From NCBI RefSeq assembly GCF_000243275.1, contig NZ_CM001437.1, positions 3,483,629 through 3,547,628 on the forward strand: a stretch of 64,000 nt of DNA, in the 5' to 3' direction. Numbering within the stretch: the stretch's first letter is position 1; the number at the start of each line of letters is the position of its first letter. Shown here one piece after another: positions 44,584 through 53,711 of this stretch. Source of the stretch: Myroides odoratus DSM 2801. Its GTDB lineage: Bacteria > Bacteroidota > Bacteroidia > Flavobacteriales > Flavobacteriaceae. Made by a program: the position numbers and the translations under genes. The notes under the pieces are model-generated. The model was not told where the DNA came from. It saw only the letters and a list, made by a program, of their open reading frames with translations, and did not search any database.

Positions 44584-44820
44584 GAACGGCACTTTTATTT
44601 AGTTCGTTTTGCTGAGCAAAACAAAATCGAACTCTTGCTTTTTAAACCGGATTGGAAGCGTTTTGGCAAACGTGCGGGTCTTATTTGAAATATCGATATT
44701 ATAACTCATGCGGATTGTGTTGTTGCTTTTTGGGATGGACAATCTAAGGGGACGAAAGATTCAATTGATAAGGCAAGAGCAAGCGGTGTAAAGGTATTCA
44801 TATTCATTATAGTTAGTTAA
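44584..44820 (+). pseudogene. Relic of a SLOG-fold (DUF2493/YspA-like) gene
   Basis: The frame reads LVRFAEQNKIELLLFKPDWK then RFGKRAGLI, an in-frame TGA at 44686-44688 where the family has Arg, then NIDIITHADCVVAFWDGQSK and GTKDSIDKARASGVKVFIF. These are the motifs of DUF2493/SLOG proteins (ADWKRFGK-x-AG-x-IRN, AFWDGxSKGTK). The N-terminus is missing. Bacteroidetes mobile elements often carry such genes next to DUF6140, as here. Confidence 0.8.
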
Positions 44821-44939
44821 TGGCAAAAGAATCACCGATCTGAAAAATAGGTGTCTTTACTCAAAAAAAGATTGGCTTTGCCCTTTATTTATAGGAAGAG
44901 CAAAAGCCTGATACTATTTTTGAACTAAATTTTTCACGT

Positions 44940-45152
44940 ATGTCTAGATATGTAGCAACGGTTATCCGAACTTTTACAAACGAACAAGTATACTTGGAAA
45001 AGGGGATGCGAGTAGAGTTTGTTTCTTTTTCACCTCCTTGGATGGATAATGGGAAAGTAGTGCAACAAGCCTTTATGCGGGTATATGGTATTGATTTCTC
45101 AAAAGGTGGTGGATGTAGCCCTGCTTTTATTGAGGTGGTAGAAATAAAATAG
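44940..45152 (+). CDS. DUF6140 family protein
   Basis: A 70-residue protein: VATVIRTFTNEQVYLEKGMRVEFVS, then DNGKVVQQAFMRVYGIDFSK and AFIEVVEIK. Length and the LEKGM...VxxAFxxxYGIDxxK pattern fit DUF6140. It follows the decayed SLOG gene in the same direction. Function unknown. Confidence 0.75.
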   Translation: MSRYVATVIRTFTNEQVYLEKGMRVEFVSFSPPWMDNGKVVQQAFMRVYGIDFSKGGGCSPAFIEVVEIK

Positions 45153-45214
45153 TTTTTTTTTGACTTGCGCATTTTGACAGACAACCCCATTATGTTTGCT
45201 CTGTCACTGTAACA

Positions 45215-45268
45215 TAAAAAAATGGATAACGTTAGTGTAATTATTAGCGCTATCCATTTTTTATTTTA
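45215..45268. terminator. Bidirectional terminator between converging genes
   Basis: AAAAATGGATA and TATCCATTTTT pair over at least 10 bases, with A- and T-runs on the two sides. It separates DUF6140 (plus) from the TerB-tailed gene (minus). Confidence 0.75.
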
Positions 45269-45275
45269 TTGGTTT

Positions 45276-47393
45276 TTATCTATTGAACTTTTCAATGATT
45301 TGGAGCTTCATTTTAAAATATTGGTGTTCTGAAATTCCTAATCTATTTGCTAACCTAAGTAAGATTCTCTCTTCTCTATCTGTAATTTCTCCATCTTCTA
45401 GCATAAATTCTATTTCATCTAGTAGTTCTTTTTCTTCAGCAGAGTAGCTGTTTAGTGATTTCGTAAGTTCCAAAGCGCGTGATTCAGTTATATTTAAGCG
45501 TTGGCGAAGTCTGTCTAAAATTCTAAGATCCCTTTCGGAAAACTCGCCATCTGCTGCTAAAAAAACATATTCTTCTATATATTCATTTTCATTAGTGGAA
45601 ACGGATAAAGTCGGCGTATTATTAGGTGAATTTAATATAATTTCTTTATCATCGAATTGCTCAATAGGTTTAAACTGTACTTTTACTTTCCATTCTGTTG
45701 AAGTACTGTTCTTTATTTCTAAATCAATATCTTTTTTTACGTTCACATTAGCTTGAGCTAAAAATAATTTTAAATCTATTTTTAAATCATTAATTTCATT
45801 TGTGTTAAGAACCTGATTTTGACTTGAAGACATAAATTCATTATGTTCTAATAAACTCCCTTCTAATCGTTGTTTTATCAAACGCTGCCAACTAGCCTCA
45901 TTTGATAACCAGGTTAAATCGCTTGGGACGTAAGGGTATTTGATAGGGTTGAATGTTTGGTTTTTTCCTATTCTCAAACTAATTTGTCTCTCAGAGGATT
46001 CTTTTTGAGTGTTTTTATTATCTACTTCTATACCATGCTTTAGTCCTGATAAACCTACATTGACATCGATTTGTTTGTTGGAGTTATTACTGTTACTATC
46101 ACTATTAATATTTTCAATAGTTATTGATGTGGCTCCCAAACACTGTAACAGATAACAAAACTCATTGATGCGATCAATTAATAGTTCATTGTCATAATGT
46201 TGTATAGGAATGTATAAATTTTGATTAAACGGATGACCTATATAGGTCTCATTGTTTATAGGATGGTGTGCAGGAAAAGAAATAGCAGGTAGTTTATTAC
46301 TTTGTAAAACAGTTAATGTATCGGATTTAAATTTTTCATCTGTGTTAGAGATATAAATTACTTTTCGATCTTTATAGGGCAATTGATTGAAGTTGTCTAA
46401 ATATTTGGTGTATAATTCATTGGAGCGTTCTTCACTATAATACCCTGTTCTTTCTTTATCTTCAAAATTTTTTAATCCTTCGTTAAAAAGTTGTAAAGCT
46501 TCATAATAATTTCCTGTTTTTTCAATTAATGTTGATTTGAACATTTTGGCTCTATCTACCCAATAGTTTATTTCTTGTTCTTTAGCTGTTTTTATTAACT
46601 CGTTTAGAGTTTCAATTGCTATAGTATCTTTGTCTAGTTTCCCATAAACAAAGGCATAGTCGTATTGAAAAAATAAATAGTTTTTTAAGAAATCGTATTC
46701 TTCTAAAATGGTATATGCTTTATGATAATCTTCAGCATCAAGTGCTTCATTTATTTCCGATTGATAATCTTCAACTAACTTTTCATGATCAAGATCAATA
46801 CTGTCAATAGATTCTTTTACTTTTTGAAAGAAAGGCTCAATAGGATCAAAAAACGAGAAACATAGTAAACCAAAAAAACCGGAACCTATTCCAATATATT
46901 CACAATTATCGTGGCGTTCTTGCCAAATTTTTTTGTTGTTGGAATCAGTTGTATTAGCGATTTTATTTTTCCAATATTCTTTTTCATTAGCGATGTGTTC
47001 TTTGGTGTAAAAAAAATAAATGGCATCACTTTTAATTTCTATACTATCTATATCAGCATAATAAATGTACTTTTTCCATTCATCTTCTTTTCCAGATCCA
47101 TGTTTGTATACTTCTTCACAAAAGGATATTCGATCGTCTAGAAAAACGGTAGAAAAAGTATAAGTTCGATCTGCGGTCCAAAAGTCACCTGCTACAAACT
47201 GTTCATTATAAAATAAAATTAAAATATCTTCCTCATCACTTAGTTCATGTAGTTTTCTATACTGTATGTTATCAGTTTTTGATAAATTCAAATTTTGAAA
47301 CGTCATAAATTTGGAGTTATCAAAATTGGTTGATTTCTCCATAGAATCATAAAAATGAGTATCTATAATTACCTGCTTGATTAAATCTTTCAT
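45276..47393 (-). CDS. Large TPR protein with two TerB-like C-terminal units
   Basis: A 705-residue cytoplasmic protein. Residues 55-130 look like a PH-like sandwich (FVAGDFWTADRTYTFSTVFL, IEIKSDAIYFFYTKE). Residues 215-330 are TPR helices (INEALDAEDYHKAYTILEEYD, TIAIETLNELIKTAKEQE, NYYEALQLFNEGLKNFED). A middle part holds NLYIPIQHYDNELLIDRINEFCYLLQCLG and a serine/asparagine-rich loop. The last 90 residues hold two units, LAADGEFSERDLRILDRLRQRL and LEDGEITDREERILLRLANR, with the DGE motif of TerB/tellurite-resistance-type domains. I know no protein with this combination. It stands alone between relics. Function unknown. Confidence 0.6.
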   Translation of the reverse strand: MKDLIKQVIIDTHFYDSMEKSTNFDNSKFMTFQNLNLSKTDNIQYRKLHELSDEEDILILFYNEQFVAGDFWTADRTYTFSTVFLDDRISFCEEVYKHGSGKEDEWKKYIYYADIDSIEIKSDAIYFFYTKEHIANEKEYWKNKIANTTDSNNKKIWQERHDNCEYIGIGSGFFGLLCFSFFDPIEPFFQKVKESIDSIDLDHEKLVEDYQSEINEALDAEDYHKAYTILEEYDFLKNYLFFQYDYAFVYGKLDKDTIAIETLNELIKTAKEQEINYWVDRAKMFKSTLIEKTGNYYEALQLFNEGLKNFEDKERTGYYSEERSNELYTKYLDNFNQLPYKDRKVIYISNTDEKFKSDTLTVLQSNKLPAISFPAHHPINNETYIGHPFNQNLYIPIQHYDNELLIDRINEFCYLLQCLGATSITIENINSDSNSNNSNKQIDVNVGLSGLKHGIEVDNKNTQKESSERQISLRIGKNQTFNPIKYPYVPSDLTWLSNEASWQRLIKQRLEGSLLEHNEFMSSSQNQVLNTNEINDLKIDLKLFLAQANVNVKKDIDLEIKNSTSTEWKVKVQFKPIEQFDDKEIILNSPNNTPTLSVSTNENEYIEEYVFLAADGEFSERDLRILDRLRQRLNITESRALELTKSLNSYSAEEKELLDEIEFMLEDGEITDREERILLRLANRLGISEHQYFKMKLQIIEKFNR

Positions 47394-47646
47394 TTTTTTA
47401 AAAAATTATGCTATCCTTTTTAAATAAAAATATATTTGATGTATCTTTCTCTTACATTATCTTTTTTCTACAAACTTAATAGCTAGTATAGTCAAGAGAT
47501 GTCGGTGTTTTTTATGCTTTTCCTATTTCTAGATAAAAGTATTTATAAAGAATAAAGAAGTGATTTTTTTTTGTTGAACTCCGTGTTTTATTTAGTGAAG
47601 AGTTTTTTTAAAAGTATATACCTACTAGAAACATTAAATTATTCGT

Positions 47647-47886
47647 TTAAATATCTCTATCCATATACTCCTCCAAGCCCTGTTTCAACTTATCTAAATA
47701 ACAGGTTCTTGATTTAGCCCTTGTTTTTATACGGTGATAAGCATGATGTATATCCAAGAGTATAATACCAAATAATTGCTGAAAGAGTACTGCAATTTTG
47801 CGTATTTCAAGTTTTCCATAATAAATGGAACCCGATACATAAACATAATGGTGAAGATAGATTAGACAATATTTTATGCCTTTGTC
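47647..47886 (-). pseudogene. C-terminal relic of an RteC-like regulator
   Basis: The frame reads GIKYCLIYLHHYVYVSGSIY, then YGKLEIRKIAVLFQQLFGII, YHRIKTRAKSRTCYLDKLKQ and ends in GLEEYMDRDI. The ending (helix, then R-x-K-x-R-x-R/K-T-x-Y/F-LDKL) is that of RteC proteins, which regulate excision of CTnDOT-type conjugative transposons. The start is lost (a TAG precedes). The rest of 47394-48050 has no recognisable gene. Confidence 0.6.
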
Positions 47887-48051
47887 CTAATGATTACATT
47901 TTATTTGATAGAGGCTTTTTTGATTTCTGATACGTTTGGTTTAATTGAAGAATAAGGTCGATGGTAAATTAAAAGTGTCATCAAAATATCCAATCAGTAC
48001 AAAGAATCTAAAATATCATAGAGAGTCTCACGGATTTGAGTAAGTAGTATT

Positions 48052-48096
48052 AAACAAGAAAGCATCTAGTTAAATATAGATGCTTTCTTGTTTTTT
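48052..48096. terminator. Strong terminator hairpin
   Basis: A perfect 17-base stem (48052-48068 with 48077-48093) with an eight-base loop and T/A runs on both sides. It closes the HNH-HIT transcript on the minus strand. Confidence 0.9.
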
Positions 48097-48113
48097 GATT
48101 ATTGTAATAAGAT

Positions 48114-48479
48114 TTAATAATTACCCTTAGAAGGAATAACGTGTCGAACACCACCACGAGGATTTTCCATATCTCCATTATAGCGAGGTATTAGATGACA
48201 GTGAAAATGAAATACCGTTTGACCCGCTGTAGCCCCGCAGTTCATACCGATATTAAATCCATCCGGATTATACTTGTTAATGATTATTTGTTTAGCAGCA
48301 TCTATAGCTTTAGGAAGAGCTTGTTGCTCTTCTTGTGTTAGAGCAAAGTAATCCTCTCTTACTGTATTAGTAATAATAAGTAAATGACCAGGATTTACTG
48401 GAAAAATATCTTCGATTATAAAGAAGTACTGATCTTTATAAAGAATTCGTTCTTGTGGTATTTGAGTAAAATCTTTCAT
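48114..48479 (-). CDS. HIT-family nucleotide hydrolase/transferase
   Basis: The 121 residues cover one HIT domain: YFFIIEDIFPVNPGHLLIIT, GFNIGMNCGATAGQTVFHFHCH and the H-x-H-x-H motif itself (HFHCHLIPR). HIT proteins split nucleoside phosphoramidates, dinucleotides or nucleotide-peptide bonds. The gene begins directly after the stop of an HNH nuclease gene, so the two are co-expressed. Confidence 0.88.
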   Translation of the reverse strand: MKDFTQIPQERILYKDQYFFIIEDIFPVNPGHLLIITNTVREDYFALTQEEQQALPKAIDAAKQIIINKYNPDGFNIGMNCGATAGQTVFHFHCHLIPRYNGDMENPRGGVRHVIPSKGNY

Positions 48480-49508
48480 TTAAAATAAAGGTTCAAATTC
48501 AACTTTAGGTTTCCATTTTTGGATGGATAAATCAACAGCTAAGTTATATTGTTTTTGTAAAAAAGCCCTTCTTACAGCTGGTGTTTTTCCTGTTTGATTG
48601 ACAATGGTCTCTCCAAGAGGATGTTTACTTGCTATATAAAACTCGTTTCTCTTATAAAGTCTATCTAAATACTTTAGTTCAGGCACTTTAGCACTTTTGT
48701 CAAGATTGACATATTGATTAGATAGAACTAAGTTCCAAATCCCATTTACATTAGCTCCATTTTCATTTAAATGCAATTTGTGCATATGAGGAAAAAAGTG
48801 ATCTACTGCACAGAGATTATCACTTCCGGGTAGTATTGAAATATCTTGAAAGGAGTAAAAACACTTTCCTTTTTGATATCCATTTAAAGAAGCTCTTGAA
48901 GAAGTTATATCCTTGCGACGCATAAGGCTATTTTCTAGAAATAACGTGTTTAGATCCTCGTCTATTTTGACTTCTAATAAGTTGGGATTTAAATCTAAAT
49001 TCCAAGCTGTTTCAACAAGATTCCATCTAGCTTCAACTTCACTATTTAAATTAGTGAATTGTACACTTTCTTTGAGTTTTAAAAGTTGATCAGTGATTAC
49101 AATGTTTTTAGATTTTCCTTGATAATCCTTTTCATAAAAGCGATTGAGTATTGTTCCTCCATTTATATTTTGAAAGGCATCTACAACATTAGTAAAGCCG
49201 TGTTTTTCAGTTAAGTGAATAAGCTGGTCATAAGTAATGGCATTGTTATTAAAGTCTCTGCAGGCGTTTAAAAACACACTAGAGGCGGAGTTTCCTTGTT
49301 TGTCATTCCTCTTTAAGTGTTCTAAGATACTCTCTACATATAAGGGTGCTATTTGAGATAAAGAAACAGTTGTAGTCTCTTTCTCAATAAGCTTTAGTAA
49401 AGCTTTACCAAAGGCAAACTTATAAGTGGCTGAATTCTTACCAAAGAGAATCAAAGCTCTCCATTGAGACTCTAAACTTGGATCGTTTTCTTGAAAATAC
49501 AAAGACAT
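48480..49508 (-). CDS. HNH endonuclease domain protein
   Basis: A 342-residue protein. Residues 210-280 carry a treble-clef HNH core: KCFYSFQDISI, LCAVDHFFPH (the His of the first H), and GIWNLVLSNQYVNLDKSAKVPE (N and distal H-N-like region). The N-terminal 200 residues are helical and may recognise substrate. It abuts the HIT gene with no gap. HNH domains cut DNA or RNA. The pair is of unknown function and a defence role is an inference. Confidence 0.75.
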   Translation of the reverse strand: MSLYFQENDPSLESQWRALILFGKNSATYKFAFGKALLKLIEKETTTVSLSQIAPLYVESILEHLKRNDKQGNSASSVFLNACRDFNNNAITYDQLIHLTEKHGFTNVVDAFQNINGGTILNRFYEKDYQGKSKNIVITDQLLKLKESVQFTNLNSEVEARWNLVETAWNLDLNPNLLEVKIDEDLNTLFLENSLMRRKDITSSRASLNGYQKGKCFYSFQDISILPGSDNLCAVDHFFPHMHKLHLNENGANVNGIWNLVLSNQYVNLDKSAKVPELKYLDRLYKRNEFYIASKHPLGETIVNQTGKTPAVRRAFLQKQYNLAVDLSIQKWKPKVEFEPLF

Positions 49509-49761
49509 TAAAAAATCAAATATTTTAATGAACTAAGTTAGGGTAAGTTTTATATAAACTCAAGTATTGTTGGTATAAAGTTTGGTTGAGGTTTATAAGA
49601 ATAAAATCGAAGCAAACTACAGTTAACTAGTAGAGAATGCATATCAAGTGTAATTTAGGGTAGTATTTGGCCAGTTTGGAATGGTTTTATAAATTTTAGA
49701 TAATATGTAGGTAAGATAATATCTTCTGTACAAAGCGGCAATAAACAATCTTATTTAATAG

Positions 49762-49792
49762 TTGTTAAAATATTTTTATTACTATAGTTTTG
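49762..49792 (+). promoter_or_regulatory. Promoter, full Bacteroidetes consensus
   Basis: TTG at 49762-49764, a spacer of exactly 20 bases, and TAGTTTTG at 49785-49792, leading to the secreted gene at 49812. Between 49509 and 49761 I see nothing. Confidence 0.65.
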
Positions 49793-49811
49793 TTGGATAA
49801 AATATTTGGCA

Positions 49812-50357
49812 ATGAAACAAATCATCGTACTACTTTTTTTATTATTTACAATTGTTGTTTTTTCACAAGATAGCATTCAATTAACCCCAAAAGGAATAGT
49901 CTCTACAACAACAGGGGAGAGTTTTGTTGTCATAAAATTTGATGAGATTCCCATTGAAACCTTGTATACAAATTCATTACTTTTTATAAGTAATAAATAC
50001 GATAAACCTAACGAACAAATAAAATTTAGTATTGAAAATAAGAATATCAAGTATACAGAAGATATTAATACTAGAAGAATTACTAATAATCCCAGTTTAA
50101 AGGCTGGGTTTAAAAGAAACGTTCATATTGATTTTAGTTTATCTTTTAAAGAAAACACAGTAAAGTTTGAGATTATTAAATTTAATTTAGGAGCTATAGT
50201 GCTATCTGAAAAAATGAGATCAAAATACCCTATTTGGGATTATGACAATGGACAACTATTACTTAACGAAGAAAAGGCTAATTTGGAAAACGTTATAAAT
50301 GAGATTCTAAGTGATTATATCCTTTTTATGGAAAAGAAAAATAGTGAGAAATGGTAA
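49812..50357 (+). CDS. Hypothetical secreted protein, 181 aa
   Basis: The ATG at 49812 gives a signal peptide (MKQIIVLLFLLFTIVVFSQ); the TTG six bases upstream is not needed. The mature protein has beta strands (GIVSTTTGESFVVIKFDEIP, LLFISNKYDKPNEQIKFSIE) and ends in a helix. The layout, a short periplasmic protein of about 160 residues with a central IDFSLSFKENTVKFEI strand pair, resembles DUF4468-type secreted proteins, but the match is weak. Confidence 0.6.
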   Translation: MKQIIVLLFLLFTIVVFSQDSIQLTPKGIVSTTTGESFVVIKFDEIPIETLYTNSLLFISNKYDKPNEQIKFSIENKNIKYTEDINTRRITNNPSLKAGFKRNVHIDFSLSFKENTVKFEIIKFNLGAIVLSEKMRSKYPIWDYDNGQLLLNEEKANLENVINEILSDYILFMEKKNSEKW

Positions 50358-50369
50358 TTCAAGTTTTAT

Positions 50370-50534
50370 ATGATAATTCTGAATATATGCCTGGTTATTA
50401 AATTGACTATTGAGCCAGAAGAGATATGTTGTATCCCTTTATTTATGCCAAAAGATTTTGGTACAAAAAAAGAAAGTTATATTCCTGATGATGAATCAGA
50501 TGGTTATGAATTTTCAACGGTTTGTAGAAAATAG
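50370..50534 (+). CDS. Short possible gene, 54 aa
   Basis: A short ATG frame reads MIILNICLVIKLTIEPEEIC then CIPLFMPKDFGTKKES and YIPDDESDGYEFSTVCRK. The composition is protein-like, with a hydrophobic start. Its ATG overlaps no gene but begins 13 bases after the previous stop. It could be a microprotein or a fragment of a lost gene. Confidence 0.35.
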   Translation: MIILNICLVIKLTIEPEEICCIPLFMPKDFGTKKESYIPDDESDGYEFSTVCRK

Positions 50535-50552
50535 TATACTAAAATAGTTTAC
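50521..50552 (+). promoter_or_regulatory. Promoter of the BspA-like gene
   Basis: TTTG at 50521-50524, 20 bases, then TAGTTTAC at 50545-50552 (one base off TANNTTTG in the last position), 33 bases before the ATG at 50585. Confidence 0.4.
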
Positions 50553-50584
50553 ATTAGGGAGGTAAATGACTAAAAATTAAACGG

Positions 50585-53227
50585 ATGAAAATATTCCACT
50601 TGTTTTGGCTGTTGCTACTTCCTTTATTCGCGTTTGCGCAAAAACCCTTTGTAGGCGTATGGAAAACAAATAAGAGTAAAATTGAAATTTACTTAGAAGG
50701 AACCTATGCCTACAGTTGGGAAAATATAAATGAATCTGATATGACAGGTGAAGGAAGTGGTGTAGATGTCTTACATCTCGATTTACCTAAAGAAGGAGAA
50801 TACCGCATTCAATTGACACCTGTTGGACCTGTTCCGCTTCATCGCTTGTACCCCAAACAGGTCGAAAAACAAGGGGTAGAAGGAAATAAAAAAATAAAAC
50901 GAAGTGAATGGGAGAAACAAGAGAAAGAGAAGGATTGGATTTCCTTTTATTTTCCTTTAGAGGTGCAACTCATGGCGATAGAGCAGTGGGGAGATGTTTG
51001 TTGGAGTACAATGAAAGATGCGTTTAAGGGAGATAATAGTTTACGTGTATTAGCCACCGATTATCCCAACTTGAGTCAAGTTAGAGATATGTCCTATATG
51101 TTTTCAGGGATAAAACACAACCGAAGCATCTCTTTTGAGGCGTCAATTGCCCACTGGGAGGTGGGAAATGTCGTGAACATGGAAGGACTTTTTAAAAATA
51201 CCTCTAATTTTAATCAACCTTTAACGCATTGGGATGTCAGTCAGGTAACCAATATGTCCTATATGTTTGCAGAAGCGAAAGCTTTTAATCAACCTCTAGA
51301 CTATTGGGATGTCAGTCAGGTGACCAATATGTCTTATATGTTTACAGAAGCGAAAGGTTTTAATCAACCCCTAGACCATTGGGATGTGAGTCGAGTTACC
51401 TCAATGGAAGGAATGTTTAGTCGTAGTAATTTTAATCAACCTATAGGCAATTGGCAGGTGAATCAAGTGGTGAATATGAAGCGAATGTTTTTTTATACTG
51501 TCGCCTTCAATCAGCCATTGGATACTTGGAAGCTCGAAAGCTTGACGCAATTAGACGGAATGTTTCAATGGGCAAAGGTCTTTAATCAGCCTCTAAATAA
51601 CTGGGATGTGAGTCAGGTCACTTCCATGAATAACTTGTTTGAAGGAGCTGCTAATTTCGATCAATCCTTGGACCACTGGGATGTCAGTCAGGTTACTTCC
51701 ATGAATTCTCTATTTAAGGGGGCTTCTAGTTTCAATCAATCTCTTGAAAATTGGGATGTGAGTCAGGTAAAGGATATGGGGTATATGTTTTATGATGCCT
51801 CTCGTTTTGATCAACCTTTGGATCGATGGAAGGTGCATGGTGTTGTCAGTATGAAAGGAATGTTTAGTTGGGCTTCGAATTTTAATCAACCGCTCAATAG
51901 TTGGGATGTAAGTCAGGTCACTACAATGGAAGATATGTTTAATCTGGCCCTTCAATTTAATCAACCTTTAGATCAATGGAAAGTGAGTCAGGTAAAGAAT
52001 ATGTCGACTATGTTTCAGTCGGCCTATCGTTTTAATCAACCTCTGGAAGCTTGGGATGTAAGTCAAGTGGAACAGATGAGAAATATGTTTGCAGAATCAA
52101 AAGCTTTTAATCAACCGTTAAATCATTGGAAGGTTGATCGTGTAATTACGATGAATCGCATGTTTTACAAGGCACTTTCTTTCAATCAGCCTGTGGATCA
52201 ATGGGAGGTAAGTCAAGTGATGAATCTCAGCGAGATGTTTTGGGAAGCTACTTCATTCCAACAGTCTTTAGATGATTGGATTGTAAATAAATTCGCTAAT
52301 GTGGGGGAGGTGTTTGGGTATACAAGAGAACAGCCCAAATGGAAGATAATCAAGCCTTTAGCTAATAAAGATTCTTTTCAAACCATTTGGGAGATTAAGG
52401 GAAATAAAGAAGCTGAAAACGAGATTATTATGGATGTAAGCGGCGAGTATATTTATCAATGGGAACATGTAGATAATCCAGCGTGGTATGGAGGAGGAAT
52501 AAAAACCGATAAATTAGAATTAAAACTAAAACTACCAGGTACAGGTAAATACCGTATATCACTTATTCCGTGGGGGGATGAGCCTTTGCATCAAATTTCT
52601 CAAGTAAGTCGATCATCAGATAGAATGGCTAGACCTTTCCCAGGAGTGTCCAGTACTGTAGTAAGAAATCTTAGTCCCAATAGAGGAAAATTAATCAGCA
52701 TTGAACAATGGGGAAGTGCGGTGTGGAGTACCATGAAGAATGCCTTTGTTTATTGTAATCTATCCATTAGAGCTCCAGATCTTCCCAATTTAAGTCAAGT
52801 GACTTCTATGGATAGTATGTTTTATTATAGCACTATTTTCTGTAGGAGAATTAATGAATGGGATGTAAGCCATGTTGTTTCAATGACGGAAATGTTTTAT
52901 GGATCGAGTTTCAATCAACCCATAAACCATTGGAACGTGAGTCAAGTAACGGATATGGCAGGGATGTTTCAAAAATCAGATTTTAATCAATCTTTAGTAC
53001 AATGGAATGTCAGTCAGGTGACAGATTTGTCTTATATGTTTGCAGAATCAAAAGCTTTTAATCAACCGTTAGATAGGTGGAAGATTAATAAAGAAGCAGA
53101 TGTATCCTATATGTTTGCTGGAGCGAAAGCTTTTGATCAATCGTTAGCTTCTTGGAATTTGAATCAAATGCAACAGCAAGCGAATATGTTTTTAGATGTT
53201 CCAATAGAGGAAGACAAAGCGTTTTAA
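50585..53227 (+). CDS. BspA-like surface protein with 25-residue repeats
   Basis: A signal peptide (MKIFHLFWLLLLPLFAFAQ) is followed by two unequal copies of the same build. Each has a head (VGVWKTNKSKIEIYLEGTYAY and TIWEIKGNKEAENEIIMDVS, ending in MAIEQWGDVCWSTMKDAF / ISIEQWGSAVWSTMKNAF) and then repeats of the type FNQPLDHWDVSQVTNMSYMF. I count about 16 repeats after the first head and about 5 after the second. These BspA/DUF285-type repeats are known from surface proteins of gut Bacteroidetes and mollicutes and probably mediate adhesion. The last unit ends in LASWNLNQMQQ. A relic of a homologous gene lies at 15329-15426. Confidence 0.85.
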   Translation: MKIFHLFWLLLLPLFAFAQKPFVGVWKTNKSKIEIYLEGTYAYSWENINESDMTGEGSGVDVLHLDLPKEGEYRIQLTPVGPVPLHRLYPKQVEKQGVEGNKKIKRSEWEKQEKEKDWISFYFPLEVQLMAIEQWGDVCWSTMKDAFKGDNSLRVLATDYPNLSQVRDMSYMFSGIKHNRSISFEASIAHWEVGNVVNMEGLFKNTSNFNQPLTHWDVSQVTNMSYMFAEAKAFNQPLDYWDVSQVTNMSYMFTEAKGFNQPLDHWDVSRVTSMEGMFSRSNFNQPIGNWQVNQVVNMKRMFFYTVAFNQPLDTWKLESLTQLDGMFQWAKVFNQPLNNWDVSQVTSMNNLFEGAANFDQSLDHWDVSQVTSMNSLFKGASSFNQSLENWDVSQVKDMGYMFYDASRFDQPLDRWKVHGVVSMKGMFSWASNFNQPLNSWDVSQVTTMEDMFNLALQFNQPLDQWKVSQVKNMSTMFQSAYRFNQPLEAWDVSQVEQMRNMFAESKAFNQPLNHWKVDRVITMNRMFYKALSFNQPVDQWEVSQVMNLSEMFWEATSFQQSLDDWIVNKFANVGEVFGYTREQPKWKIIKPLANKDSFQTIWEIKGNKEAENEIIMDVSGEYIYQWEHVDNPAWYGGGIKTDKLELKLKLPGTGKYRISLIPWGDEPLHQISQVSRSSDRMARPFPGVSSTVVRNLSPNRGKLISIEQWGSAVWSTMKNAFVYCNLSIRAPDLPNLSQVTSMDSMFYYSTIFCRRINEWDVSHVVSMTEMFYGSSFNQPINHWNVSQVTDMAGMFQKSDFNQSLVQWNVSQVTDLSYMFAESKAFNQPLDRWKINKEADVSYMFAGAKAFDQSLASWNLNQMQQQANMFLDVPIEEDKAF

Positions 53228-53387
53228 CGTTTGCTGGTAAGGTAAGTGGTAGATTTATATCCTTGTGTTTTGATTAAATGTCCAAGTAAAGGTGTATTTC
53301 TTTGATCCGTTTCGTAGGTTATGCAATGGAAACAAATGGCAAAGAAAAAGGTCTATAGGTCTGAAGTGTATTAGAACTATTAATTTT

Positions 53388-53429
53388 CCCTCTTTTTCTT
53401 TTAAAAACAAAAAGAGGGTTTTATTTTTT
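53388..53429. terminator. Terminator hairpin
   Basis: CCCTCTTTTT and AAAAAGAGGG pair around CTTTTAAAAAC, followed by TTTTATTTTTT. It ends the BspA-like gene about 160 bases after its stop. From here to 53711 I see no gene. Confidence 0.8.
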
Positions 53430-53711
53430 AAGCAAGAAATCCAATGTTGGCAATATTCTTGTAATCCTACCGTATTGCATTTCCAGTTTAACAAACAGGC
53501 CTAATAGTTGTTCTGTTATCTTTCCGATACAGTAAGTAATACTATACTAATATACAGCCAATTATCCCATTTGATCAGTACAGAATAAGTGCATATAGTA
53601 ATATAAGATATTCTTAGATGTACTTATTTTAATTTCTCCGATACAATAATTTAAACATGTTGATTTACAAGAGATTGTAAGAATTATGCGATGCGGATGT
53701 GGTGAGATTAT

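Noticed and set aside
44885..45190. Minus-strand frame of 101 codons
   Set aside because: It is the shadow of the DUF6140 gene on the other strand, which has a recognisable family.
53255..53504. Two overlapping frames of 70-79 codons on opposite strands
   Set aside because: Both cross the terminator of the BspA-like gene and neither looks like a protein.
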